Assembly (NCBI RefSeq): GCF_034652275.1 | Contig: NZ_JAXIWG010000001.1 | Coordinates: 1,116,001-1,180,000 of the forward strand | DNA length: 64,000 nt | Direction of reading: 5' to 3' | Origin: Yoonia sp034652275 | GTDB lineage: Bacteria > Pseudomonadota > Alphaproteobacteria > Rhodobacterales > Rhodobacteraceae | In this document: piece after piece, positions 17,564 through 25,723 of the stretch | Layout: every line of letters starts with the position of its first letter | How positions within the stretch are numbered: position 1 is the first letter of the stretch | The notes under the pieces: generated by a model | Seen by the model: only the letters and a program-made list of their open reading frames with translations | What the model was told of the DNA's origin: nothing | Database searches by the model: none | Position numbers and translations under genes: made by a program

Positions 17564-18166
17564 AGCCAAGTCACACATAGCGGCATCCCGCGCGCCATCG
17601 CCAGTCACCGCGCGGTTGAGCGTGCAGATGTGGTTGCCTGTCGAGACGCGAAGATGGGACGGTTTGATCTTCATCTTGCACCGCCAGTTGCGGTATGGTT
17701 TGCCACCATCACATACCGCCTGCATGCAAGATATGCGCCACCCTCGAAGCCTGCCGGAAAGCGCATCAGCTTCTCTCGCACGTCGTTGTGCAGGGCCCCA
17801 GATGGGGCTGGTGTCGTGGCCGAAATCCGCATCCAAAGGGTCGCCGCGCCCTCCCATATCTCGACCATTTCGACCGTCGAAGGCTCGGTAAGCCGGACAT
17901 CGCCGTCGATATTCGCGTCCAACTCTTGCCTGATCCGGCGGGGATATTGGCTGCTTTTTGTTTTTGCCTGCAGCGGCAGGCCACTGGTGCACGGTATCGA
18001 GGTTTCGGGGCTGCGCGCACTACCGCTTGGCTTGCTGCGCCAAGACTGGATACAACCCTTGCGGTTTCATGCGGATTAACGATACTCGTTTTGCATGCGT
18101 TCAGTTTATTTTCACAAATGGCTGCGCAAGGTCATTTGCAGTCATACCAAAGGATAAACGAAAAGA
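17564..18166. other. 600-base stretch without a confident gene
   Basis: Several overlapping open frames exist on both strands, none with a recognised domain. The only one that reads like protein is on the minus strand (17671-17922, listed separately). The right end probably carries the desaturase promoter. Confidence 0.45.
17671..17922 (-). CDS. Possible small hypothetical protein
   Basis: An 83-aa frame from a TTG, open upstream to a TGA near 18066. The central text (DGDVRLTEPSTVEMVEIWEGAATLWMRISA, later HNDVREKLMRFPAGFEGGAYLACRRYVMVA) looks protein-like and uses G/C in third positions. No family is recognised and no ribosome site is obvious. It may be a gene remnant. Confidence 0.28.
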   Translation of the reverse strand: MDANIDGDVRLTEPSTVEMVEIWEGAATLWMRISATTPAPSGALHNDVREKLMRFPAGFEGGAYLACRRYVMVANHTATGGAR

Positions 18167-18982
18167 GTGACGATTTCATCGGTAAGAATGAAACGCCGAA
18201 GCCGGCTGTTTGAGCCGCGCCTGCGCGTAGCACAGGCAGTGCAGGCGGGCGGTGCGGTGCTGGCCATCTGGGCGATAGCTGCGGGCGTTCCTGCGATCTG
18301 GTGGCTTTTTGCCCTGACGGTTTATTTTTTGACTTCCTGCCTTGGCATGGCGGTGGGTGTGCACCGCGGTATCTGCCACCGCGCCTTCACGATGAACCGG
18401 ACGGTGGAACGCCTGTTTTCGGTTTTTGCCGCGATCGGCATGACCGGTAGCCCGCTTGGCTGGGTCGGCAGCCATCGCACGCATCATGCCCATTCCGACA
18501 CCGATCGCGATCCGCATGCGCCGCATTATCACGGTTGGAAACTGCTGTGGACAGGGCCAGAGCCGGAGGTCGAAGGGTGGCGCATTCGTGATATCCTGCG
18601 CGATCCCTTCCAAAGAGCCTTGCACCGCTATTATCTGCTGGTCGTGGGGCTGTGGGCTTTGGTTTTACTTTTGATCGACCCGTTGGCGTTTGTCTTTGGC
18701 TTTGTGATTCCGGCCAGTTTGCAAATCACAGTCACCAATCTTTCGACAATTCTGGCGCATGGCCACGGTTACCGTAATTTCGACACACGCGACGATTCCA
18801 CAAACAACGTCCTGATCGCGATGCTGACCTGGGGCGAAGGATGGCACAACAACCATCATGCCCGCCCGCGCCACTGGTCCATGTCGAAAAAATGGTGGGA
18901 AATTGATGTCGCCGGGCTGTGCATCCGCGCCCTGACCGCAGTGGGCTTGATCAGCCGAGCGAGTTTCAACGAACCTATCTGA
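18167..18982 (+). CDS. Membrane fatty acid desaturase (acyl-CoA delta-9 type)
   Basis: A di-iron integral membrane desaturase of about 271 aa. All three histidine boxes are present: HRGICH at 66-71, HRTHH at 103-107 and HNNHH at 227-231, with hydrophobic segments between. It introduces a double bond into saturated acyl chains and so tunes membrane fluidity. The GTG at 18167 is taken as start; an ATG at 18188 is nearly as good. An LpxL-like acyltransferase follows about 95 bases later on the same strand, so the two may form a lipid-remodelling unit. Confidence 0.9.
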   Translation: MTISSVRMKRRSRLFEPRLRVAQAVQAGGAVLAIWAIAAGVPAIWWLFALTVYFLTSCLGMAVGVHRGICHRAFTMNRTVERLFSVFAAIGMTGSPLGWVGSHRTHHAHSDTDRDPHAPHYHGWKLLWTGPEPEVEGWRIRDILRDPFQRALHRYYLLVVGLWALVLLLIDPLAFVFGFVIPASLQITVTNLSTILAHGHGYRNFDTRDDSTNNVLIAMLTWGEGWHNNHHARPRHWSMSKKWWEIDVAGLCIRALTAVGLISRASFNEPI

Positions 18983-19076
18983 TGTTGGGCTTTGCTGGAT
19001 CGTGGCGTGGTCCTGTGCGCCGCGCCATTGCGTTACAGGGTCGCGGCGTCGGGTGTCGGACGGGCAGGAGAGTTCG

Positions 19077-19943
19077 ATGATCCAACGCAACATTGCCCTG
19101 GACCATGTGTCGGGCTGGACTGCGCAGGCTTTGATCAAGACGGCACTGGCGATGCCCTATCGACAGCGCGTGCGGTTCTTCGGCCGGATCATGTCCTGGC
19201 CGGTTGGTCCGCTTGCCGGTTACGAAAAGCGGATCCGCGAAAACCTTGCCCTCGTAATGCCCGACATCACCGAAACAAAAGTGCCGCAACTCTGCCGAGG
19301 CGTGCTGGACAACATCGGGCGCACCTTCATCGAAAACTATTCCCATAAGGAGTTCTTCCCGCTTTGCGCAGCCCTGCCGCTCGCTGGTCCGGGCTGGGAC
19401 GCCATCGTCGCGGCCAAGCAGGCTGGACGGCCCGTTGTCTATTTCACGGGTCATTTCGGCAATTACCAGGCCGCGCGCGTGGCCTTGCGCGCCCGAGGCT
19501 ACCTGATGGGGGTCAACTACCGCCCCTTTCACAATCCACATCACGAGCGGCAACACCGTGCCGCACTGGACGCGCTTGGCCCGACGTTTTCAACCGGGCG
19601 GACAGGCACGGCCGACATGGTCCGGTATCTGCAAGATGGCAACAGCATTGCCCTTATGGCAGATCAGCATGTCGAAACCGGAGAAAGGCTCCGCTTTTTT
19701 GGGCGACCCGCAGCGACATCGACAGCTGTTGCACGCCTCGCGCTGCGGTACGATGCGCCATTGGTGCCGGTCTATGGCGTAAGGCGGCCCGACGGTCTCA
19801 GCTTCGATCTGGTTTTCGAAGCCCCGGTGCCTATCGATGAACCCGATGTGATGACACAGGCGCTCAACGATAGTCTCGAAGCGATGATCCGGCGGCATCC
19901 CGAGCAATGGATGTGGACACACCGACGCTGGAAACTTGTTTGA
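19077..19943 (+). CDS. LpxL/HtrB-family acyltransferase with altered catalytic motif
   Basis: A 288-aa member of the lysophospholipid/lipid A acyltransferase family. The family motif normally reads H-x4-D/E. Here it is HFGNYQ with His126 and Gln131, so the acidic partner is replaced by glutamine. Other family text is retained: NYRPFHNPHHERQHRAAL, LMADQHVETGERLRFFGRPAATSTAVARLA and QWMWTHRRWK at the C-terminus. The ATG at 19077 has AGGAGA upstream. It lacks the N-terminal hydrophobic anchor of E. coli LpxL. It may acylate lipid A or another amphiphile, or be catalytically altered. Confidence 0.85.
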   Translation: MIQRNIALDHVSGWTAQALIKTALAMPYRQRVRFFGRIMSWPVGPLAGYEKRIRENLALVMPDITETKVPQLCRGVLDNIGRTFIENYSHKEFFPLCAALPLAGPGWDAIVAAKQAGRPVVYFTGHFGNYQAARVALRARGYLMGVNYRPFHNPHHERQHRAALDALGPTFSTGRTGTADMVRYLQDGNSIALMADQHVETGERLRFFGRPAATSTAVARLALRYDAPLVPVYGVRRPDGLSFDLVFEAPVPIDEPDVMTQALNDSLEAMIRRHPEQWMWTHRRWKLV

Positions 19944-20121
19944 GCCGCTGATTGACGGACATGACGGCCCAGCGGCTGTCCATGACGCATGAGGGTCACA
20001 GTCGTGTCGCATAATCGGCCAAGTGTCTCGCAATATTGTTGCAATACCGGATGTCGACAATCAGCATCGGCTTGACCACTTACAGGCATCGGCCTAAAGC
20101 GTAAATTATGGTGAGGAAACA

Positions 20122-20355
20122 ATGATGAAGCCGATTTGGACGCTCGCTTTTGCATATGCATGGCTTCTTGGGACACCTGCGCATGCCTAATTGGACCCGG
20201 TAACGGGAAGCTTTCTTCTACAGGCCATCGTTGGTGGCGTCGCGTCGGCCATGATCGCGATCCGCCGCGTCCGCGAAAAGATTATTTCCCTGGTCGGTAT
20301 TCGGAAGATCGGTGATGAAGAGACAAAAGTGTCAGAGGACCGTCCGAACGTATGA
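20122..20355 (+). pseudogene. LDPxTGS-type small membrane protein interrupted by an ochre codon
   Basis: From ATG 20122 (GAGGAA just upstream) the frame encodes a 22-residue leader, MMKPIWTLAFAYAWLLGTPAHA, then TAA at 20188-20190. The same frame then continues for 54 more residues, LDPVTGSFLLQAIVGGVASA and a basic tail, to a TGA at 20353-20355. In the small-protein family I know from such loci, the leader is followed by Tyr-Leu-Asp-Pro-Gly-Thr-Gly-Ser, so the TAA sits exactly at the conserved tyrosine (one base from TAT or TAC). The intact second half, good ribosome site and ATGA overlap with the next gene suggest a very recent mutation, a sequencing error or readthrough. A TTG directly after the stop could allow reinitiation without the leader. 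Confidence 0.7.
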
Positions 20356-21767
20356 ATGGCCCTGTCAGGGATACGGGTTCGTTCCGTGACCCTTCCGGAT
20401 ATGTCTTTACCGAGGGCGATCGCGTTCTGAGGGCAGTGATGCCAGCAGGTGCCGCATGCTTTCTGGCCGCACATGACACTGGCGTGCTGCATGCTTTGGA
20501 AGCGAAGGGTCTTTTGATCTCTTCAAAAAAGATCGATGCCGACGACGCGATGCTTGCAAGATGTACCGGCGCAAGAGGCGATGCCGCGGTCGCTCTTTTT
20601 GAACACCCCAGAATTCCTTTTCTGACCTATCCTTATGAGTGGTGCTTTGCGCAACTCAAGGATGCTGCAATCGCGCATCTCAATTTGCAACTACTTGCAC
20701 TGGAACATGGCTACGAACTCTCGGACGCAACCGCCTATAACATGCAGTTTGTCGATGGTCGTCCGATACACATCGACCCGATGTCGGTCAGACCATATGT
20801 CGAAGGCGCCCATTGGGCAGGGTATAACCAGTTCTGTCGGCAATTCCTGCTGCCGCTTCTCATCGAGGCCTGGGCCGGGCTTTCATTTCAGGCGCTCTAT
20901 CGGGGGTCGATCAACGGCATTTCGTTCGATGATGCTCTGGCCATCCTGCCACGGCGAAAGCTGTTCTCGTCCGTGAGCGGCTTTATGCATGTCTATCTGC
21001 ACGGTCGCGCTGTCGCGGCAAGGTCGTCGGCTTCAAAGCTGGACAAGGCTCCGGTAAAGAAGCTGCCCAAGACCCAGTACGTCGCGATCCTTGCGCAGCT
21101 CAAGGATTTTGTCGGAACGCTTGAGACCAGAAAGCGGCTCGCCAGCTATTGGAAAACTTACGCCGAAATCAACAGCTACTCGGACCAGATGCGCGAACGC
21201 AAGCTGGCGTTTGTGCAGGATTGGGCGTCACAAGAGAAACCATCGCTCATCTGGGATATCGGCGGAAATACCGGTGACTTCTCGCTGGCTGCCATCAAGG
21301 GCGGGGCCAGTGCGGCGGTCATTCTGGACGGTGATATCGACTCGATCGAGCGTGCGTATCGGCTGCGCGCCAAAAAGGGTGCGCCTTTGCTTCCGGTTCT
21401 GATGAACATCTCCGATCCCACGCCCAACCTTGGCTGGCGTCAGTCAGAACGCAAGGGGTTGAACGAACGGGCACCTGCGGACGGGCTGATCGCTTTGGCC
21501 ATTATCCATCACATGTGCATCGGCACGAACCTTCCTTTGGCGGAAGCTATCCGGTGGTTGTTGCAACTTGCCCCAGTGGGCATCGTGGAATTCGTGCCGA
21601 AGGACGACCCGATGGTGCGACAACTGCTGGCCGTCAGAGAAGATGTTTTCGACGACTACAGAGAAGACGTGTTTCTCGCCACCATCGCGGAGACACATGA
21701 AATCACGAAGCAGCACAGGTTTGCTGAAAACAACAGATTGCTTGTTTCGTACAGGCGCAGACAATGA
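20352..21767 (+). CDS. SAM-dependent methyltransferase-like protein of a surface-modification cassette
   Basis: A 471-aa protein. The C-terminal half has the SAM-binding glycine motif LIWDIGGNTGDFSLAAIKGGA at about residues 297-317, followed by ILDGD (acidic ribose contact). The N-terminal half (DTGSFRDPSGYVF.., LEHGYELSDATAYNMQFVDGRPIHIDPMSV) resembles nodulation-protein NoeA-like and glycan-locus methyltransferases. It starts within the stop of the small LDPxTGS gene (ATGA) and overlaps the sulfatase-like gene by ATGA at its end, so the three are translationally chained. It probably methylates or otherwise decorates an exported polysaccharide or its lipid carrier. Confidence 0.75.
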   Translation: MNGPVRDTGSFRDPSGYVFTEGDRVLRAVMPAGAACFLAAHDTGVLHALEAKGLLISSKKIDADDAMLARCTGARGDAAVALFEHPRIPFLTYPYEWCFAQLKDAAIAHLNLQLLALEHGYELSDATAYNMQFVDGRPIHIDPMSVRPYVEGAHWAGYNQFCRQFLLPLLIEAWAGLSFQALYRGSINGISFDDALAILPRRKLFSSVSGFMHVYLHGRAVAARSSASKLDKAPVKKLPKTQYVAILAQLKDFVGTLETRKRLASYWKTYAEINSYSDQMRERKLAFVQDWASQEKPSLIWDIGGNTGDFSLAAIKGGASAAVILDGDIDSIERAYRLRAKKGAPLLPVLMNISDPTPNLGWRQSERKGLNERAPADGLIALAIIHHMCIGTNLPLAEAIRWLLQLAPVGIVEFVPKDDPMVRQLLAVREDVFDDYREDVFLATIAETHEITKQHRFAENNRLLVSYRRRQ

Positions 21768-23218
21768 CGCCGACGCGTTTGCGGATACTGGCCTTTTGCG
21801 GTGTCTTGATCGCGATCTTTCTTCCGCACCTGACGGATTTCAACTATGGTTTCGGCTCTTATGAAATGGTTGCCATCACCATCGGCTGCCTGATCACGGG
21901 CAGCATTCTGGGGGCGGCTTTTCGCAATCAGCTCTTGTTCGGGTTCGCGCTCGGATATCTCGTCTACTTCTTCATCGACAGTTACTTCCTTGAACCTCAA
22001 TGGGGTCTCGCATGTCTTGTGGTCACATTCTTGCTGACCCCTGTTCTGGTCAGACAGATGCCCTACGGTGTCCCGCTGGCCGTTTCTGTTTTTGGTTTTG
22101 TCTTCGGTTTTCCATCATTTTTCGCCACAAGCGATCCGATGCTGGTCACCAGAGCCGCCGCCGTCGAAGTAGCCGCGACCGACAGACCGGATTTCGCCTA
22201 TCTGCATATCATCCTTGACGAACAGCTATCGCCGATCGTTGATCACCCCACGATGCCGCGCGTCGCAGGTCGCGAAGAGGTCATTGATACTTATCTCGAT
22301 CACGGCTTTCTTCTCTACGGCCGTGCGGATTCCGAGGCGCAACAGACATTCGAGGCTGTCTCTTCCATTTTCGGCCTGACCGCAGACATCACCAACTATG
22401 TCGAGCAGCCAGAGCCGGACCCCTATTTCTATCACGTTGCGGACAATCGGCTTGTTCAGCGGCTCTTGGACTCGGGCTTTGCGCCCACAGTCATCGGCTC
22501 GGACTATCTGCGCCTTTGTGGTGATGATCCCCGCGTGACCTGCCATAGATATACCATGCAAGACATGATGAGCGGGGCAGCACTTCTGGGATGGCAACCT
22601 CTCAAGCGACTGCAATACGCTTTGATCACTATCGACAATGATTTCAAATGGGGCAGTCGCCGTGTGTTGGGCTATCGCGGTTACGCGTTTCATCTGGCAA
22701 GGTTGGCGGGCTGGCGGGACGAGCCACATCAGCCGATCATGCCGCCTTTGACAAACTTGACGATCCTTGAAGATCTTTCGACGTCAGTCGCCGACCTCGC
22801 ACCGGGCGACGCGCTTATCGCGCATCTTCTTGTACCTCATCGCCCGTTCCTTTTTGACCGGGACTGCAATTTCAAAGAGATTGCGGACTGGAGATACCCT
22901 TTGTATCCCGAAAGGACCGAGATTGACGCATCGGCCTATGAAGCGTTCTGGGATCAGTCCATTTGCACCCACCGCCGGCTGGCAGACCTGTTTCAGGCGA
23001 TTGAAGGTCGCAGTGATCTGGTCGTGATCGTCCACGGCGACCACGGTTCGCGCATTCTGAGCGGGACATCGTTGAGTACCCATGTTGACAGCAGGGCTAC
23101 TTTCCTTGCTGTCAGGGCACCCGGTTTTGCGCCGGGCCTCGAATCTTCGACCGTACCGCTGCAGGCCACTTTCGCTGAAATCTTCCAGTCAGTTTTTCCG
23201 CCGGTCCAAGGTAACTGA
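21764..23218 (+). CDS. Sulfatase/phosphotransferase-like membrane protein
   Basis: A 484-aa protein with about five N-terminal membrane helices (up to FGFPSFFATSDP) and a periplasmic alkaline-phosphatase-superfamily domain. Visible metal-site elements are HIILDEQLS, a candidate nucleophile region YGRADSEAQQTFEAVSSIFG, HLLVPHRPFLFDRDC and the terminal VIVHGDHGSRI. This layout is shared with lipoteichoic-acid synthase and phosphoethanolamine transferases, though the domain is short. It overlaps the methyltransferase-like gene by four bases. Role inferred: transfer or removal of a charged group on a surface glycan. Confidence 0.78.
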   Translation: MTPTRLRILAFCGVLIAIFLPHLTDFNYGFGSYEMVAITIGCLITGSILGAAFRNQLLFGFALGYLVYFFIDSYFLEPQWGLACLVVTFLLTPVLVRQMPYGVPLAVSVFGFVFGFPSFFATSDPMLVTRAAAVEVAATDRPDFAYLHIILDEQLSPIVDHPTMPRVAGREEVIDTYLDHGFLLYGRADSEAQQTFEAVSSIFGLTADITNYVEQPEPDPYFYHVADNRLVQRLLDSGFAPTVIGSDYLRLCGDDPRVTCHRYTMQDMMSGAALLGWQPLKRLQYALITIDNDFKWGSRRVLGYRGYAFHLARLAGWRDEPHQPIMPPLTNLTILEDLSTSVADLAPGDALIAHLLVPHRPFLFDRDCNFKEIADWRYPLYPERTEIDASAYEAFWDQSICTHRRLADLFQAIEGRSDLVVIVHGDHGSRILSGTSLSTHVDSRATFLAVRAPGFAPGLESSTVPLQATFAEIFQSVFPPVQGN

Positions 23219-23296
23219 TGCTGTGGCGCACTTTGCGGGCAGTGCAGGCAACGAGGCCCATAGCGAAACGGCCGGCAGTTCAGGCGATGACCCATG

Positions 23297-25510
23297 TCAA
23301 AATCCGAACTGCACGCCGATATAGCCAGATACAGCGCTTTGCCCAGCGATGTTCCCGTCGTTCTGGCTGTGCATCACCCCAAGGCTGAGGTTGCCGGCCT
23401 TCGACACAGGCACCTGATATGCGAACCCCAGATCCAGCTGACGTTCGACCGGCGCAAGACCGATATCATGGCGGGCAAAGCGGACGTCGCCCGACGTCAT
23501 TTGCACTGGTAGGTCCATACTTGCCGAACCACGGGTCACCGCGACGGGCTGGCGAACGAACATGGTCAGCACGTCGCCGGCGGAGCCAATATCCGCGCGC
23601 GCAAGCGACACGCCGACACGGTCATAGACCAGCGGGCTGACATCGCCCAGAAGTCCCCTGCCCTGACCCGTCGCAACACCTATTTCGGCAGTCATCCGCA
23701 AGGCAGTCCGCGACGATAGTTGCGTCGCCATATCGATATGCAGCGCATGCGACACAGAGCTGACATCACCGGCGCTTTGCGGCATCGTGATGCCCAGCAT
23801 TGTTCCGTCGGCGTGCAGCGTCGTAAAGCCGACTTGCCCCTGTGCCTGACCCAGATCGAAGCTCCGGTGCACTGCGAGCCCGGTCGTCGCCTCTCCGGTC
23901 AGGAGGGCAACGCCAAGGTCGTCACCCGGCGCGGTCAGCGCGATAGCCTCACCGCCCTGCAGATCGGTGCCGGATGCGTCGTGCCAGCCGGTTTGCAAGC
24001 GCGCCGGATCGCCGCCGCTGCGCACCGCCGCATGCATATTGCGTCGGGCGGCCCCCATGTCGGTCTGCAAGGCGGCCGTCAGCGCCATCGCCGCAGGATC
24101 GGCGCGGGTCTGTGTACCTGCCAGCACATCACCCGAAACCGCAAAACTGCCATGAAGCTGGTCCGTCGTTACGATATCCAACGCCGCCAATGACCGGGTC
24201 AGGCTGTCGCCGACAGCGGGGCCTGCCAAGATCGCAGCCATGCCCAGATCGACCGTCCCACCATCCGCCATCGGGACCACCGGTTGCCCGATCGGCAGCA
24301 AGGCCGCGCGCAGGTCCAGAAAGCCGTGCCCGAATTCGGCGTTATAGCCATGCGTGATCCCCGGCGCGAATTCGAGCACTGCATCATGTTCGAAAAACCG
24401 GTTGTCTGCCGTGGCCAGAAGCCTGTCACGCAGCTGTGCGGCCGTCAGGTCGGGGAACGCTTCGGCCAGCAGTGCGACCGATCCGGCGACTTGAGGTGCC
24501 GCAAACGACGCGCCAACGCCGATTTCATAGCTGTCGTCCGCGGCCTGCGTCGCGACCTTGATCTGCCCGTTTGCCGCCATGCAGAAACGTGCGGTTTCAA
24601 GGCAGGCGGTCGAGATGCGCACAGCGCTCTGGATGCCGTCGTCGTTGAATAAGGGGATCGCGTTGATGACGCTGATCCAGTTTGCTTCCAGATCGGGGGC
24701 ACCTAACGGCAACGCCGCCATCACGCTCGCGCTGGATGCCGCATAGTCGTTTTGCAATGCGAACACGATCACGCCACCGGCCGCGAATGTCCGCAAGCCA
24801 TCAATATAGGAACGTGTTGCGCGCACAAAGTCGGTGACATTAACGTTCTGCACCGTGCCCCCCGACAACCCCCAGGAATTGTTCGATACGATCGCGCCAT
24901 GTGCAGCCGCATCGCGCATATGATTTCCAAGGGTGGTCCAGCTAACGGGCGCACCAAAGTTCAGGTGCCCCAGATGAAGGTCAGCCCCGGGCGCAAAGCC
25001 GATCGTGCCGCCATTTGCCCCGTTGCCAGCCATGACCGACGCGACCGCTGTCCCGTGAAAGTCGCCTGCCGCTGGCGGTCGGCCGGATATGTGGATCGTC
25101 TTGCCAGTGAACTGGTCATGCGACAACCGCACGCCACTGTCGATCAGCGACACGACCTGACCCGCCCCCGTCAAGCCTGTGGACAACGCATAATCCAGCC
25201 GCGCCGCGGTCAAAGGATGTGACCGGACCACCCGGCCAAACCCCTGGTAGTCAGGATGCTGGTCGATCCACAGCGTAAAGCGAAAGCCGTTGGCCAGAAA
25301 TCCCGGCAAGCTGCGTATGCGCTGCACCTCTGTCGCCGAAAACGAGGTCACGAAGTGGCGGTTCCACGGATGGCCCACGTCATCCGTTTCGTCAGTTGCA
25401 TCGCGGACAGGTGGATCAGGCACGACGATCGTGACCGGTTCGGCATCGTCGCTTGTGGGGATGCAAGCCCCAAGTACAATAGCAAAAACAAGGCAGATTA
25501 GCTTCTTCAT
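23297..25510 (-). CDS. Lipidated subtilisin-like autotransporter (NalP/SphB1-like architecture)
   Basis: A 737-aa protein. It starts with a lipoprotein signal (VLGAC, Cys16). Next is a linker and an S8 serine protease domain with the full triad: Asp124 in VVSLIDSGVRLSHDQF, His152 in DFHGTAVASVMAG and Ser335 in GVGASFAAPQVAGS. The oxyanion Asn is probably in FALQND. From about residue 400 the sequence becomes beta-rich and ends SAVSGYIGVQFGF with the terminal Phe of an outer-membrane barrel. Lipidation together with an autotransporter barrel is the layout of Neisseria NalP and Bordetella SphB1, which trim other surface proteins. It converges with the sulfatase-like gene. Confidence 0.82.
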   Translation of the reverse strand: MKKLICLVFAIVLGACIPTSDDAEPVTIVVPDPPVRDATDETDDVGHPWNRHFVTSFSATEVQRIRSLPGFLANGFRFTLWIDQHPDYQGFGRVVRSHPLTAARLDYALSTGLTGAGQVVSLIDSGVRLSHDQFTGKTIHISGRPPAAGDFHGTAVASVMAGNGANGGTIGFAPGADLHLGHLNFGAPVSWTTLGNHMRDAAAHGAIVSNNSWGLSGGTVQNVNVTDFVRATRSYIDGLRTFAAGGVIVFALQNDYAASSASVMAALPLGAPDLEANWISVINAIPLFNDDGIQSAVRISTACLETARFCMAANGQIKVATQAADDSYEIGVGASFAAPQVAGSVALLAEAFPDLTAAQLRDRLLATADNRFFEHDAVLEFAPGITHGYNAEFGHGFLDLRAALLPIGQPVVPMADGGTVDLGMAAILAGPAVGDSLTRSLAALDIVTTDQLHGSFAVSGDVLAGTQTRADPAAMALTAALQTDMGAARRNMHAAVRSGGDPARLQTGWHDASGTDLQGGEAIALTAPGDDLGVALLTGEATTGLAVHRSFDLGQAQGQVGFTTLHADGTMLGITMPQSAGDVSSVSHALHIDMATQLSSRTALRMTAEIGVATGQGRGLLGDVSPLVYDRVGVSLARADIGSAGDVLTMFVRQPVAVTRGSASMDLPVQMTSGDVRFARHDIGLAPVERQLDLGFAYQVPVSKAGNLSLGVMHSQNDGNIAGQSAVSGYIGVQFGF

Positions 25511-25661
25511 ATGTCAGGCCCCCCATGACAGTCTTTCGCCATGAGTCCCGCCTGCCCGTTAATAAATCCCTGAGCGCCCCAATCTGATTGCCTAAAATGA
25601 GAGATGTTCGGCGGTTCCCTTTTGCGCCAACGGGGCAGCGGTCGTATGGGTTGAATCTTAT

Positions 25662-25682
25662 TGCGAACGCTTCTCATTTGCA
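25662..25682 (+). promoter_or_regulatory. Mur/Fur-like operator upstream of sitA
   Basis: An imperfect inverted repeat, TGCGAACGCT then one base then CTCATTTGCA, lies 42 bases before the sitA start. The half-sites share TGC(A/G)AA(T/C)G. It resembles the TGCAAAT-type boxes bound by Fur-family Mur regulators in front of alphaproteobacterial sit operons. It suggests manganese-dependent repression. Confidence 0.5.
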
Positions 25683-25723
25683 TGTATAGGAGGGCATCCA
25701 TCCCTCGAATCGAAGGAAATCAC

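Noticed and set aside
17695..18213. Plus-strand open frame of 172 codons before the desaturase
   Set aside because: No domain, poor ribosome site, and it overlaps the desaturase start; not coding in appearance.
19944..20121. Weak 7-bp inverted repeat (GCCGCTG/CAGCGGC) after the acyltransferase gene
   Set aside because: Short arms, 19-base spacer and no T-run; not strong enough to call a terminator.
20188..20190. Possible recoding of the stop as pyrrolysine or selenocysteine
   Set aside because: The codon is TAA; pyrrolysine uses TAG and selenocysteine uses TGA, so neither fits.
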